Shown here in pieces: positions 52,666-59,992 of a DNA stretch of 64,000 nt (its first letter is position 1; every line of letters begins with the position of its first letter). Source of the stretch: Desulfovibrio oxyclinae DSM 11498 (lineage in GTDB: Bacteria; Desulfobacterota; Desulfovibrionia; Desulfovibrionales; Desulfovibrionaceae); the NCBI RefSeq assembly GCF_000375485.1, contig NZ_AQXE01000007.1:9434-73433 (forward strand). The letters are read 5' to 3'. The translations under genes and the position numbers were made by a program. Under the pieces are notes generated by a model. That model was not told the origin of the DNA. It saw nothing but the letters and a program-made list of their open reading frames with translations, and made no database searches.

Positions 52666-53076
52666 TTACATGCTCCCCTTGGTGATGACTTTATCCATGC
52701 CGGTGAAGTTCTTCTTAATGACCTGACTCAATGCGTTGTACATCATGGAGTTCTTGGCCATGGTGGACATTTCCTTGTCGATGTCCACGGAGTCTTCACC
52801 GTACACCTGCTTGGCGTGGAATTCCTTCCAGTTGTTGCCTTCAAAGGAGTTGGCGTCGAACGCTGCCGGGAGGTGGCTCTTCTGGGTGCGCGTCATTTTG
52901 CCGCGCTGATCCAGGGCCAGAGCGTCCTGCAGCTTGTCCTCGAACTCAAGCCTGCGGGGCCGGTAGTTCGGGGTGTTCTGGTTCGCAATGTTTCCGGTGA
53001 CAACGTTTTGACGTTCCAGCCGGAGGTCAAGAACCTTTGCGGTAAGGTGGATGTGTGATCCGAAAAGTCCTTTCAT
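52666..53076 (-). CDS. flgB: flagellar basal-body rod protein FlgB
   Basis: 136 residues from ATG 53076, which has AGGAG upstream; longer in-frame starts are excluded because the sigma-54 start point would fall inside them. Proximal rod. Seen: KVLDLRLERQNVVTGNIANQNTPNYRPRRLEFE and VDIDKEMSTMAKNSMMYNALSQVI. First gene of flgBC-fliEFGHI. Confidence 0.95.
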   Translation of the reverse strand: MKGLFGSHIHLTAKVLDLRLERQNVVTGNIANQNTPNYRPRRLEFEDKLQDALALDQRGKMTRTQKSHLPAAFDANSFEGNNWKEFHAKQVYGEDSVDIDKEMSTMAKNSMMYNALSQVIKKNFTGMDKVITKGSM

Positions 53077-53152
53077 GCCTGTGTCTCCTGCATTTTCAGC
53101 CGTTTTCTCCCCGTGGCCGGAAAAAAATTCCGGGCGGTTTCGGATGAGCTTA

Positions 53153-53168
53153 AGCAATCGGTGTTCCA
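53153..53168 (-). promoter_or_regulatory. sigma-54 promoter of flgBC-fliEFGHI
   Basis: On the minus strand TGGAAC-ACCGA-TTGCT, one base away from TGGCAC-N5-TTGCW, with GG and GC exactly 10 bases apart. Transcription would start near 53142, about 65 bases before flgB. Confidence 0.75.
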
Positions 53169-53400
53169 ACGTATTCAAGTGACTGTTTTGTAATGCTTTT
53201 TGTTGCGCATGATGCGGAGTCATGCGTTCCGGGCGGGGCGAAGTGTCAGCTTCATGGCTGGTGCGGTGGTGGCAAATAGTTCCATTTCCTGTGAAATGAG
53301 GCGAATCGTGAGGGGTGGTGTTTATTAAATCTTTGATTTTGGATATTTACAGGTGTGTATCGTTTCCTGCCCGGTGGGTATGAGCTTTTATTGCGAGTTT

Positions 53401-53416
53401 TGGCACACGCGTTGCT
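53401..53416 (+). promoter_or_regulatory. sigma-54 promoter of the TPR gene
   Basis: TGGCAC-ACGCG-TTGCT matches the -24/-12 consensus completely. It lies 86 bases before the TPR start, in opposite orientation to the flgB promoter 230 bases away. Confidence 0.88.
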
Positions 53417-53501
53417 TAAGAGTGCTCAGGCACATTCGCCTGACAACAACTTCCGTCCACAACCACAAACCGGACGGGACATCCTTTGGAGGGGAAATGT
53501 C

Positions 53502-54065
53502 ATGAGTGGTCATCTTGATTACGAAATCAACAAGGAACTGGGTGAGTGTTACCTGTTCATGGGTGAACTCGAAAAGGCCGAGGAATACTACCTCAAGGCC
53601 ATCGGTTCCAACGGCATCCATTCCGATCCCTACATCGGTCTGGCTACCGTAGCCATCCAGCGCGGTGCACTTGAGGAAGCCCTTGAGATGTACGGCAAGG
53701 CCCACGCAATCGAGCCCACCGACAAGAGTTTTTCCGGCATCGGGCTCATCCGCATGGAACTCGGTGAACACGAAGCCGCCTTCGAACAGTTTGCCGACGC
53801 CCTGCGGAAGAACCCCGAAAACATGGTCGCCCTGTTCAGCCTCATTCGGCTGGGACATGAGCTCGACCGCCTGAAGGAGATCATGCCCTTCCTGGAGAGC
53901 CATCTGGAAGTGGCCCCCGACAACAAGGAAGTGCGCTACTCCCTGGCCGGCTGCCTCGTCTGCCTTGAGCGCAAGGACGAAGCCGTTGACCATCTGAACA
54001 GGATTCTGGAAGCCGACCCCGAGCACGAGGCGGCCACCGAACTCCTGAACCAGATTCAGGCGTAG
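53502..54065 (+). CDS. tetratricopeptide-repeat protein, sigma-54 dependent
   Basis: 187 residues from ATG 53502 behind GGAGGGG. About four to five TPR units fill the protein (LGECYLFMGELEKAEEYYLKAI, LATVAIQRGALEEALEMYGKAH, GLIRMELGEHEAAFEQFADAL, LVCLERKDEAVDHLNRIL). No signal peptide. Function not known, but its perfect sigma-54 promoter facing away from the flagellar operon suggests a role in flagellar assembly or control. Confidence 0.88.
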   Translation: MSGHLDYEINKELGECYLFMGELEKAEEYYLKAIGSNGIHSDPYIGLATVAIQRGALEEALEMYGKAHAIEPTDKSFSGIGLIRMELGEHEAAFEQFADALRKNPENMVALFSLIRLGHELDRLKEIMPFLESHLEVAPDNKEVRYSLAGCLVCLERKDEAVDHLNRILEADPEHEAATELLNQIQA

Positions 54066-54090
54066 CCGACGGTATCTCCCCTCCCGTTGG

Positions 54091-54131
54091 TCCCCCGCGC
54101 CCGTCGCAAAGGGCGGCGCGAGCGCGGGGGA
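54091..54131. terminator. GC-rich hairpin after the TPR gene
   Basis: CCCCCGCGC and GCGCGGGGG arms around a 23-base GC-rich middle, 30 bases beyond the stop; no T-tract. The remaining bases to purH hold an AGGGGG ribosome site. Confidence 0.5.
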
Positions 54132-54247
54132 TCAGCCTCTCGCGAGGCCGGGAGCGTCGTGATCATATCAGCGGGGCAGTGCGCCCGCCGCTTGCCTTTG
54201 CGGTGCAAATCCGGCACAACCACCCAAAAACCATTAGGGGGTTGTGA

Positions 54248-54841
54248 ATGGACTTGTTGCCTGTCAAACGCGCCTTGCTGAGCGTCACCGATAAAAGCGG
54301 CCTTGTGGACTTCGCCCGGTTCCTCGTGGACAACGGCGTTGAGCTTGTTTCCACCGGCGGTACCAAGAAGAAGATTGCGGAAGCCGGACTTCCCGTCACT
54401 TCCGTGAGCGACGTCACCGAATTTCCCGAAATCCTCGGCGGAAGGGTCAAGACCCTGCACCCGCGGATCCACGGCGGAATCCTTGCCGACAAGGATGACC
54501 CGTCCCACATGCAGACCCTTTCCGAACTGGACATCGCGCCGTTCGACCTCATCTGCGTCAATCTCTACGACTTCGCCAAGGCGGCCGAGCAGGAACTGCC
54601 GCTCAAGGACGCGGTGGAGCAGATCGACATCGGCGGTCCCTGCATGCTTCGCGCTTCCGCGAAAAACTACCACAGCATCGCGGTGGTGCCCGGCCCCGAA
54701 TACTATGAGCGCATCATGGAAGAGCTGAAGGGCAACGGTCTGACCCTTGGTTTCCGCAAGGAAATGGCCGCCCGTACGTTTGAGCTCACCAGTCGTTACG
54801 ATGGCATGATTTCGCAGTATCTGGCCTCTCACGAGGAATAA
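54248..54841 (+). CDS. purH: IMP cyclohydrolase domain protein (stand-alone PurH N-terminal half)
   Basis: 197 residues. Contains only the MGS-like IMP cyclohydrolase domain: RALLSVTDKSGLVDFARFL, LVSTGGTKKKI, GGRVKTLHPRIHGGIL, VNLYDF, QIDIGGPCMLRASAKN. The second half of ordinary PurH (AICAR formyltransferase, 300+ residues) is missing; a terminator follows, so it is not a truncation by the window. In this group the formyltransferase step must be done by another protein. Cytoplasmic, last step of purine synthesis to IMP. Confidence 0.93.
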   Translation: MDLLPVKRALLSVTDKSGLVDFARFLVDNGVELVSTGGTKKKIAEAGLPVTSVSDVTEFPEILGGRVKTLHPRIHGGILADKDDPSHMQTLSELDIAPFDLICVNLYDFAKAAEQELPLKDAVEQIDIGGPCMLRASAKNYHSIAVVPGPEYYERIMEELKGNGLTLGFRKEMAARTFELTSRYDGMISQYLASHEE

Positions 54842-54851
54842 GACGGATTAT

Positions 54852-54883
54852 CGTCCTCCCCGACCACGGGGAGGACGTTTTTC
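54852..54883 (+). terminator. intrinsic terminator of purH
   Basis: Perfect stem CGTCCTCCCC / GGGGAGGACG followed by TTTTTC, 10 bases after the stop. Confidence 0.93.
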
Positions 54884-54968
54884 TTGAGCCCAAGGGGCGA
54901 TCTCGGGTATTCTGGTTCAAGAACATTTTTTCGTGCCGCCGCACCTTTTGCCCATCGGCAAAACCACC

Positions 54969-55016
54969 ATGCGACGGCGACGCCACAGGCGTGAAACCAA
55001 AGGAGCACTCCCATAG
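54969..55016 (+). other. possible 15-codon Arg-rich leader ORF before hflX
   Basis: ATG 54969 starts MRRRRHRRETKGALP, whose TAG stop overlaps the apparent ATA start of hflX (ATAG). The AAAGGAG site of hflX lies inside it. It may be coincidence; no ribosome site of its own is clear. Confidence 0.25.
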
Positions 55017-56635
55017 CACAGAAGGCGCGCGGCAATACGCAGGGATTAAAACCGAGTCAGCTCAAAAGACTAAACAGACTGTATTTTCGTTCCTATCCCG
55101 TTGATTCGGGATTCACCCCGGAGCAGGCCCGGGAGCTGGCCTCCATCAGTGAGGACATCGGCCGGCAGGTGGCGCTGCTCATCGACCGTGCGGGCAAGCC
55201 GTACATGGTGCTCGTGGGCGATACCGGCTCCATCTACATCCCTAAACTGCCCCGCGCCCGTTTGGGTTCCCGCCGTCTGCGCGGCCTGCGGCTGTTGCAT
55301 ACCCACATAAGTGGTGAAAAGCTGACACAGGAAGACCTCATGGACATGGTCTTTTTGCGGCTGGACAGCGTGTGTGCGCTCATGTGCGAGCAGGGACAGC
55401 CCGTTGCCGCACAGGTTGCCTATCTGTTGCCCACGGAGGTGGAGGGGCGCAGCTACGAAGTGCTGGACCCGGTGCGCTGGGACCAACTCGACGTAGACCT
55501 CGCCGCCACGGTGGAAGCGCTGGAGGACGAGCTGGCGCGCTCGGCCGGAACCGCCGAAGTCAGCGACGAAAACCGTGCGCTGCTTGTCAGCGTGGACACC
55601 GCGCCGCGACACGTGCAGGAGCTTTCCCTCGAAGAGCTGGCCGATCTGGCGGAAACCGCCGGGCTCGACGCGGCGGGCACCATGATTCAGCGCGTGCGCA
55701 AGCTCAACCCCAAGTTCATCATGGGTAAGGGCAAGCTGGCCGAGCTGGAGGTCAAGGCGCTTCAGGCCGACGCCGGAGTCATCGTCTTTGATCAGGACCT
55801 TTCCCCGGCCCAGATCCGCAACCTCGCCGAGGTGACGGAACGCAAGATCATCGACCGCACACAGCTCATCCTGGATATTTTTGCCCAGCACGCCACCAGC
55901 CGCTCGGGCAAGCTGCAGGTGGAGATGGCCCAGCTCAAATATGCGCTTCCCCGGCTCGTGGGCAAGAACAGGGCCATGTCGCGGCTAGTTGGCGGCATCG
56001 GCGGACGCGGTCCCGGTGAAACCAAGCTTGAGATCGACCGTCGCCGCGCAAGGGACCGTCTGACCCGGCTCAAAAAGGAGCTGGATCAGGTCCGCAAACG
56101 GCGCGGGCAGACCCGTGAACGCCGTGCCAAGGCCGGACTGCCCATCGTCTCCCTTGTGGGGTACACCAACGCGGGCAAGTCAACGCTGCTCAACACCCTT
56201 ACCGGCTCGGAAGTACTGGCGGAAAACAAGCTCTTCGCGACGCTGGACCCCACCAGCCGCCGCATCCGCTTCCCGCGTGAGCGCGAAGTGGTGCTGACCG
56301 ATACGGTCGGGTTCATCCGGCGGCTTCCGCCGGACCTTCAGGAAGCCTTTCGGGCGACGCTGGAGGAACTCGATTCCGCGGATGTCATGGTGCTGGTGGC
56401 GGATGCCTCGCATCCCGAAGTGGAGGAGCAGGTGGCGGCGGTGCGCAGCATCATCAATGAGATGGATCTTGATGACACCCCGACCATTCTCGCGCTGAAC
56501 AAGTGGGATCGGCTGGGCGAAGATGAGCGGGTGACCATGGGCAACGTGTTCCCGGACGCCCTGCCCGTCTCCGCGCTGGATAGACCTTCGCTTGAGCCGC
56601 TGGTGGAAGAGATTCTCGACAACCTTCCGAATTAG
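55013..56635 (+). CDS. hflX: ribosome-associated GTPase HflX, apparent ATA start
   Basis: 540 residues if begun at ATA 55013. HflX splits and rescues stalled ribosomes. G domain: GYTNAGKST (383-391), DTVGFIRRLP, NKWD; the HflX-specific RLVGGIGGRGPGETKLE and a coiled-coil RTRLKK-type region precede it. The conserved N-terminal part GLKPSQLKRLNRLY...IGRQVALLIDR begins only about 10 residues after the ATA, so the protein cannot start at the first ordinary in-frame start, GTG 55169. AAAGGAG (54999-55005) lies 7 bases before the ATA, and no ATG, GTG or TTG is in frame between. So the start is either ATA or an ATG changed at 55015. Confidence 0.93.
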   Translation: MAQKARGNTQGLKPSQLKRLNRLYFRSYPVDSGFTPEQARELASISEDIGRQVALLIDRAGKPYMVLVGDTGSIYIPKLPRARLGSRRLRGLRLLHTHISGEKLTQEDLMDMVFLRLDSVCALMCEQGQPVAAQVAYLLPTEVEGRSYEVLDPVRWDQLDVDLAATVEALEDELARSAGTAEVSDENRALLVSVDTAPRHVQELSLEELADLAETAGLDAAGTMIQRVRKLNPKFIMGKGKLAELEVKALQADAGVIVFDQDLSPAQIRNLAEVTERKIIDRTQLILDIFAQHATSRSGKLQVEMAQLKYALPRLVGKNRAMSRLVGGIGGRGPGETKLEIDRRRARDRLTRLKKELDQVRKRRGQTRERRAKAGLPIVSLVGYTNAGKSTLLNTLTGSEVLAENKLFATLDPTSRRIRFPREREVVLTDTVGFIRRLPPDLQEAFRATLEELDSADVMVLVADASHPEVEEQVAAVRSIINEMDLDDTPTILALNKWDRLGEDERVTMGNVFPDALPVSALDRPSLEPLVEEILDNLPN

Positions 56636-56640
56636 GAAGG

Positions 56641-57612
56641 CTATTCCAGGACAGGTCCCTCGGACCCGCCGGAAAGCACATGCTGGCAGGCGCCGCCGGT
56701 CTCCTTCCCGTCGAACGAGGCTCGGTCTTCGAGCGGTTCCACGTGGATGGTGATCTGCGCGCTGTCGAGCTTATGCTTGATGTCGTCCTCGATGTCGCAG
56801 CACAGATCGTGCGATTCCTTGACGCTCATGGCTCCGGGCAGGAGCAGGTGGAAATCAATAAAGCGCAGGGCTCCGGCCTTGCGAGTCCTGAGTCCGTGAA
56901 ACACCGCATCGACTCCCGCGCGGCCCCGGATGGCCTCGGCAATGATTTCGAGTTCCTCTTCTGGCAGGGCGTCATCCATGAGGCCTTTGATGGCGCGCTG
57001 AACCAGTTGTACGCCGGTCCAGACGATGTTGGCTGCCATGAGTACGGCGATGATCGGGTCGAGGACGGTGTATTCCGGAAACAGAATGAGCACCGAGAGT
57101 CCGGCCACGAGACCGAGCGAGGTCCAGACGTCCGTGAGCAGGTGTTTCGCGTCCGCTTCGAGGGTGATGGAATCGAATCGGTTTGCCGCACGCATCATGA
57201 TCTTGGCGGTGACGAAGTTCACCACCGAGGATACCGCTGCGAGAATCAGACCGGGGCCGAGGCTTGTCAGCGGTCTCGGGTGCAGGAAACGGTCGAAGGA
57301 TGCCCACGCGATGCCGACAGCCGCGATGATGATCAGCACGCCTTCCACGCCGCTGGAAAAATATTCGACCTTGCCGTGCCCGTACGCATGGCTTTCGTCT
57401 GCCGGGCGCATGGCGATGGTGATGGCGGTAAGCGCCATGAGTCCCGCGGCGAGGTTGATGAAAGACTCTGCGGCGTCGGAGAGCAGCCCCACGGAGTCGG
57501 TCATGGCCCATGCACCGAACTTCATTCCAAGCGTGAGCAGCGAGGCGGCAACGGAGTACCAGGCGTAGCGCACCGGTGTGTCGGTGTCGGTCAGGTCGGC
57601 TTGCATGTGCAT
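56641..57612 (-). CDS. cation diffusion facilitator (CDF) metal/proton antiporter
   Basis: 323 residues (ATG 57606 also possible). Six TM helices (about 18-215), HDxxD-like metal site in TM II as SDAAESFIN and in TM V as EADAKHLLTDVWTS, and a cytoplasmic domain with ELEIIAEAIRGRAGVDAVFHGLRTRKAG. FieF-type exporters use Fe, Zn, Co or Mn; TM II has SDAAE where Zn-specific members have D, so the metal is open. The C-terminus ends with a Cys/Gly-rich tail. Faces hflX across 5 bases. Confidence 0.9.
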   Translation of the reverse strand: MHMQADLTDTDTPVRYAWYSVAASLLTLGMKFGAWAMTDSVGLLSDAAESFINLAAGLMALTAITIAMRPADESHAYGHGKVEYFSSGVEGVLIIIAAVGIAWASFDRFLHPRPLTSLGPGLILAAVSSVVNFVTAKIMMRAANRFDSITLEADAKHLLTDVWTSLGLVAGLSVLILFPEYTVLDPIIAVLMAANIVWTGVQLVQRAIKGLMDDALPEEELEIIAEAIRGRAGVDAVFHGLRTRKAGALRFIDFHLLLPGAMSVKESHDLCCDIEDDIKHKLDSAQITIHVEPLEDRASFDGKETGGACQHVLSGGSEGPVLE

Positions 57613-57651
57613 GATGAGTGGTCCCCGGCGTTCGTCCGTGTTGGTCGAAGC

Positions 57652-57679
57652 GGAAAAAGGCCCGCCGGAGCGGGCCTTG
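57652..57679 (-). terminator. intrinsic terminator of plsY
   Basis: On the minus strand GGCCCGCTCC / CGGCGGGCC arms followed by TTTTTCC, 4 bases beyond the stop at 57683. Confidence 0.85.
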
Positions 57680-57682
57680 GGA

Positions 57683-58321
57683 TTACTTGTCTTCGTCGGA
57701 CGTGTCGAACGTCCGCCAGGCCTTTTCCTCGCCTTCAGTGTACTTGGAACGACGCCACGGCTTTTCCTGACCGCTCGACAGCCGCTGGATGTTCTCCTTG
57801 TGCTTCCAGAAGATCAGCAACATGATGATGAGCGAGACGGGCAGGAGCTCGATGCAGCCGGAGAGCAGGGAAAGCACCGGCAGCATGACGGCGAACGTCA
57901 GCGAACCCATGCTCACGTAGCCGGAAAGCAGCACCGCGCCGATGCAGGCGGCGGAGGCGATCAGGCCGATCCAGAAGGATGCACCGAGAAAGACGCCCAC
58001 CGAGGTGGCCACGGCCTTGCCGCCTTTCCAGCCGAGGAAGGGAGAATAGGCATGTCCGAAAACGGCGGCGACCATCACGAGGCTGGTGAAGAACCATCCG
58101 CCGTGCTGGGTGGCCATGACGACCGGCAGAAATCCCTTGAGCAGGTCTAAGGCCAGCACTGCTATGCCGTACTTGGTTCCGCAAAGGCGCGCCACGTTGG
58201 TGGCGCCGGTGTTGCGGCTTCCCCCCTCACGCGGGTCGATGCCCTTGAACGTGCGGGCTACGTAAAGCCCGAAGGGCAGGGAGCCGAGGAAAAAGGCGAA
58301 AAGTATCAGTATAAGTTTCAT
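57683..58321 (-). CDS. plsY: glycerol-3-phosphate acyltransferase PlsY
   Basis: 212 residues, about five TM helices. Transfers acyl from acyl-phosphate to glycerol-3-phosphate. Seen: GSLPFGLYVARTFKGIDPREGGSRNTGATNVARLCG near residue 14, GHAYSPFLGWKGGKAVATSVG, both diagnostic. A charged C-terminal extension of about 30 residues (SSGQEKPWRRSKYTEGEE) goes beyond the usual family length. Ends in its own terminator. Confidence 0.95.
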   Translation of the reverse strand: MKLILILFAFFLGSLPFGLYVARTFKGIDPREGGSRNTGATNVARLCGTKYGIAVLALDLLKGFLPVVMATQHGGWFFTSLVMVAAVFGHAYSPFLGWKGGKAVATSVGVFLGASFWIGLIASAACIGAVLLSGYVSMGSLTFAVMLPVLSLLSGCIELLPVSLIIMLLIFWKHKENIQRLSSGQEKPWRRSKYTEGEEKAWRTFDTSDEDK

Positions 58322-58391
58322 GCGGGTCTCCTTGTGAATTGCAACAGGCCGGATTGTAGCCGTTTTACGAGATTTTGAAAAGTCCCGTCGG

Positions 58392-58895
58392 TCACTTGGG
58401 TCGCTTCACAGCCGGGCGAATGTGCGCGATGACCCGTTTCAGGGCCTCTTCGGACTCCTGCGTGCACAGTTCGGGAACGGTGTCGCGCTCCACGTGCATG
58501 ACCGCGCCGCAGGGGCACATCTCCACGCAGGCGGGGCCAAGGCCGATGTCGCGGCGTGAGGCGCACAGGTCGCATTTGCGCACCGCAACTCCCGTCGAGG
58601 TAAGGAATATTGCCCCGAACGGGCAGGCCAGCAGACACTGGCGCGTTTCGCAGCCGCGGCAGAGCATGGGCTGCAGCACAAGGGCGCCGTCGCGGTCGCG
58701 AACCAGTGCCCCTTTTTTGCACGCCCTGGCACAGGGCGCGTCCTCGCAGTGCCGACAGTAGAGCGGTACCATCAGGCCGTCGCGCGTGCGGGTCATGTGG
58801 ATGCGCGGCGTGTCGTGGATGAATCCGCAGACCGCCTCGCAGGTCTCGCAGCCGATGCATTTGGAATAATCTATGTAAAGTGTCTTGCCTTCCAT
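58392..58895 (-). CDS. polyferredoxin-like electron carrier with four [4Fe-4S] sites
   Basis: 167 residues. Sixteen cysteines in four groups: C13/16/19/23, C47/50/55/59, C79/82/87/91 and C108/111/123/127, the DMSO-reductase subunit B / CooF / AorA type. No Tat or Sec signal, so cytoplasmic. It follows the FAD oxidoreductase by 2 bases and is co-transcribed with it, so electrons pass between the two. Size matches the AorA subunit of tungsten aldehyde oxidoreductases, but no AorB gene is here. Confidence 0.88.
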   Translation of the reverse strand: MEGKTLYIDYSKCIGCETCEAVCGFIHDTPRIHMTRTRDGLMVPLYCRHCEDAPCARACKKGALVRDRDGALVLQPMLCRGCETRQCLLACPFGAIFLTSTGVAVRKCDLCASRRDIGLGPACVEMCPCGAVMHVERDTVPELCTQESEEALKRVIAHIRPAVKRPK

Positions 58896-58897
58896 GC

Positions 58898-59947
58898 TTA
58901 CCTCCGCCCGCTTTCGTCGTCTTCGGACGATGCTTCGAGGCTCTCGCCGCGAAGGTCCAGCCAGTTGCCGAGCGAGCGGGCCGCCTTGAGTCCCGATTCC
59001 ACGGCCTTGCCGATTTTGCTCGGTCCGGTGAGCACGTCGCCGGCCACGAAGACGTTGTCGATGCTGGTCATGTTCAGCCAGCGCACATCGCCCTTGCGGA
59101 TGTTCTCCAGTCCGAGCTTGCCCGCGAACGGCGGGGTCGGGATTTCGCCAATGGCGATGATGACCATATCGACCGGCACTTCCGTTTCGGTTCCGTCAGC
59201 GCACGACAGTTTGACGCCTCGCACCCTGTCTTCGCCGGTCAGCTCCAGCGGGGTGACCTTTTCCATCCACTCGATGCCCAGCTCCTCAAGACGATCGATC
59301 TCGAAGGTACCGCATGGCGCGTCGCGCTTGGTGCGTCGGTACAGCACCGAGACCTTTTCCGCGCCGAGGTGGTTGGCGCTATGCGCCGCGTCCATGGCGG
59401 AGTGGCCCGCGCCAATGACGGCCACGCGCTTTCCGGCCACGTCGGGAACGGAAACGTCGGGCCGCGCGTACCGGGCAGCGCGGATGGGGAAGAGAAATTC
59501 AAGTCCGGAATAAGCGCCGGGCAGGTCTTCGCCGGGAATGCCAAGCCTGCGGGATTTCCATGCTCCGGTGCAGATGAGGACCGCGTCGTGTTCTTCCACC
59601 ATTTCACCGAGACCGATCATGTCGGCCGAAAAATGGTCGCCCTCTTCTTCGTGTAGCGGCGCGGAGCAGCAGACCTTGGTGGAGCAGTGGAAGTTGACGC
59701 CGAGTTTGCGTTCGAGCAGGCGCACCCCGTCCTCGATGCGGTCCGTGGGGATGCGGTGCGAGGGGATGCCGAAGGTCATGAGGCCGCCGGGCGAGGGCAG
59801 CTTGTCGTAGACCTCCACCTGATAGCCCAGCCCGCCGAGGTATCCGGCGGCGGCGAGTCCGGAGGGGCCTGCGCCCACCACCGCGACGCGGCGGCCGTTG
59901 CAGGGCAGGGGCTCGCTTCTGAGAAAGTTGAAGTTCATGGCGTTCAT
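58898..59947 (-). CDS. FAD/NAD(P)H oxidoreductase, glutamate-synthase-small-subunit type
   Basis: 349 residues. FAD site RRVAVVGAGPSGLAAAGYL (19-37), GGLMTFGIPSHRIP near 54, NAD(P) site KRVAVIGAGHSAMDAA near 180, and the closing NVFVAGDVLTGPSKIGKAVESGLKAA. Lacks the N-terminal Fe-S domain of GltD, which the neighbouring ferredoxin may replace. Could oxidise NADH or NADPH and reduce the ferredoxin, or the reverse. Resembles AorC. Confidence 0.88.
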   Translation of the reverse strand: MNAMNFNFLRSEPLPCNGRRVAVVGAGPSGLAAAGYLGGLGYQVEVYDKLPSPGGLMTFGIPSHRIPTDRIEDGVRLLERKLGVNFHCSTKVCCSAPLHEEEGDHFSADMIGLGEMVEEHDAVLICTGAWKSRRLGIPGEDLPGAYSGLEFLFPIRAARYARPDVSVPDVAGKRVAVIGAGHSAMDAAHSANHLGAEKVSVLYRRTKRDAPCGTFEIDRLEELGIEWMEKVTPLELTGEDRVRGVKLSCADGTETEVPVDMVIIAIGEIPTPPFAGKLGLENIRKGDVRWLNMTSIDNVFVAGDVLTGPSKIGKAVESGLKAARSLGNWLDLRGESLEASSEDDESGRR

Positions 59948-59992
59948 GCGTTTCTCCGATGCGGTGGGCCGATAACTGGCCCGGTGGGTTGA

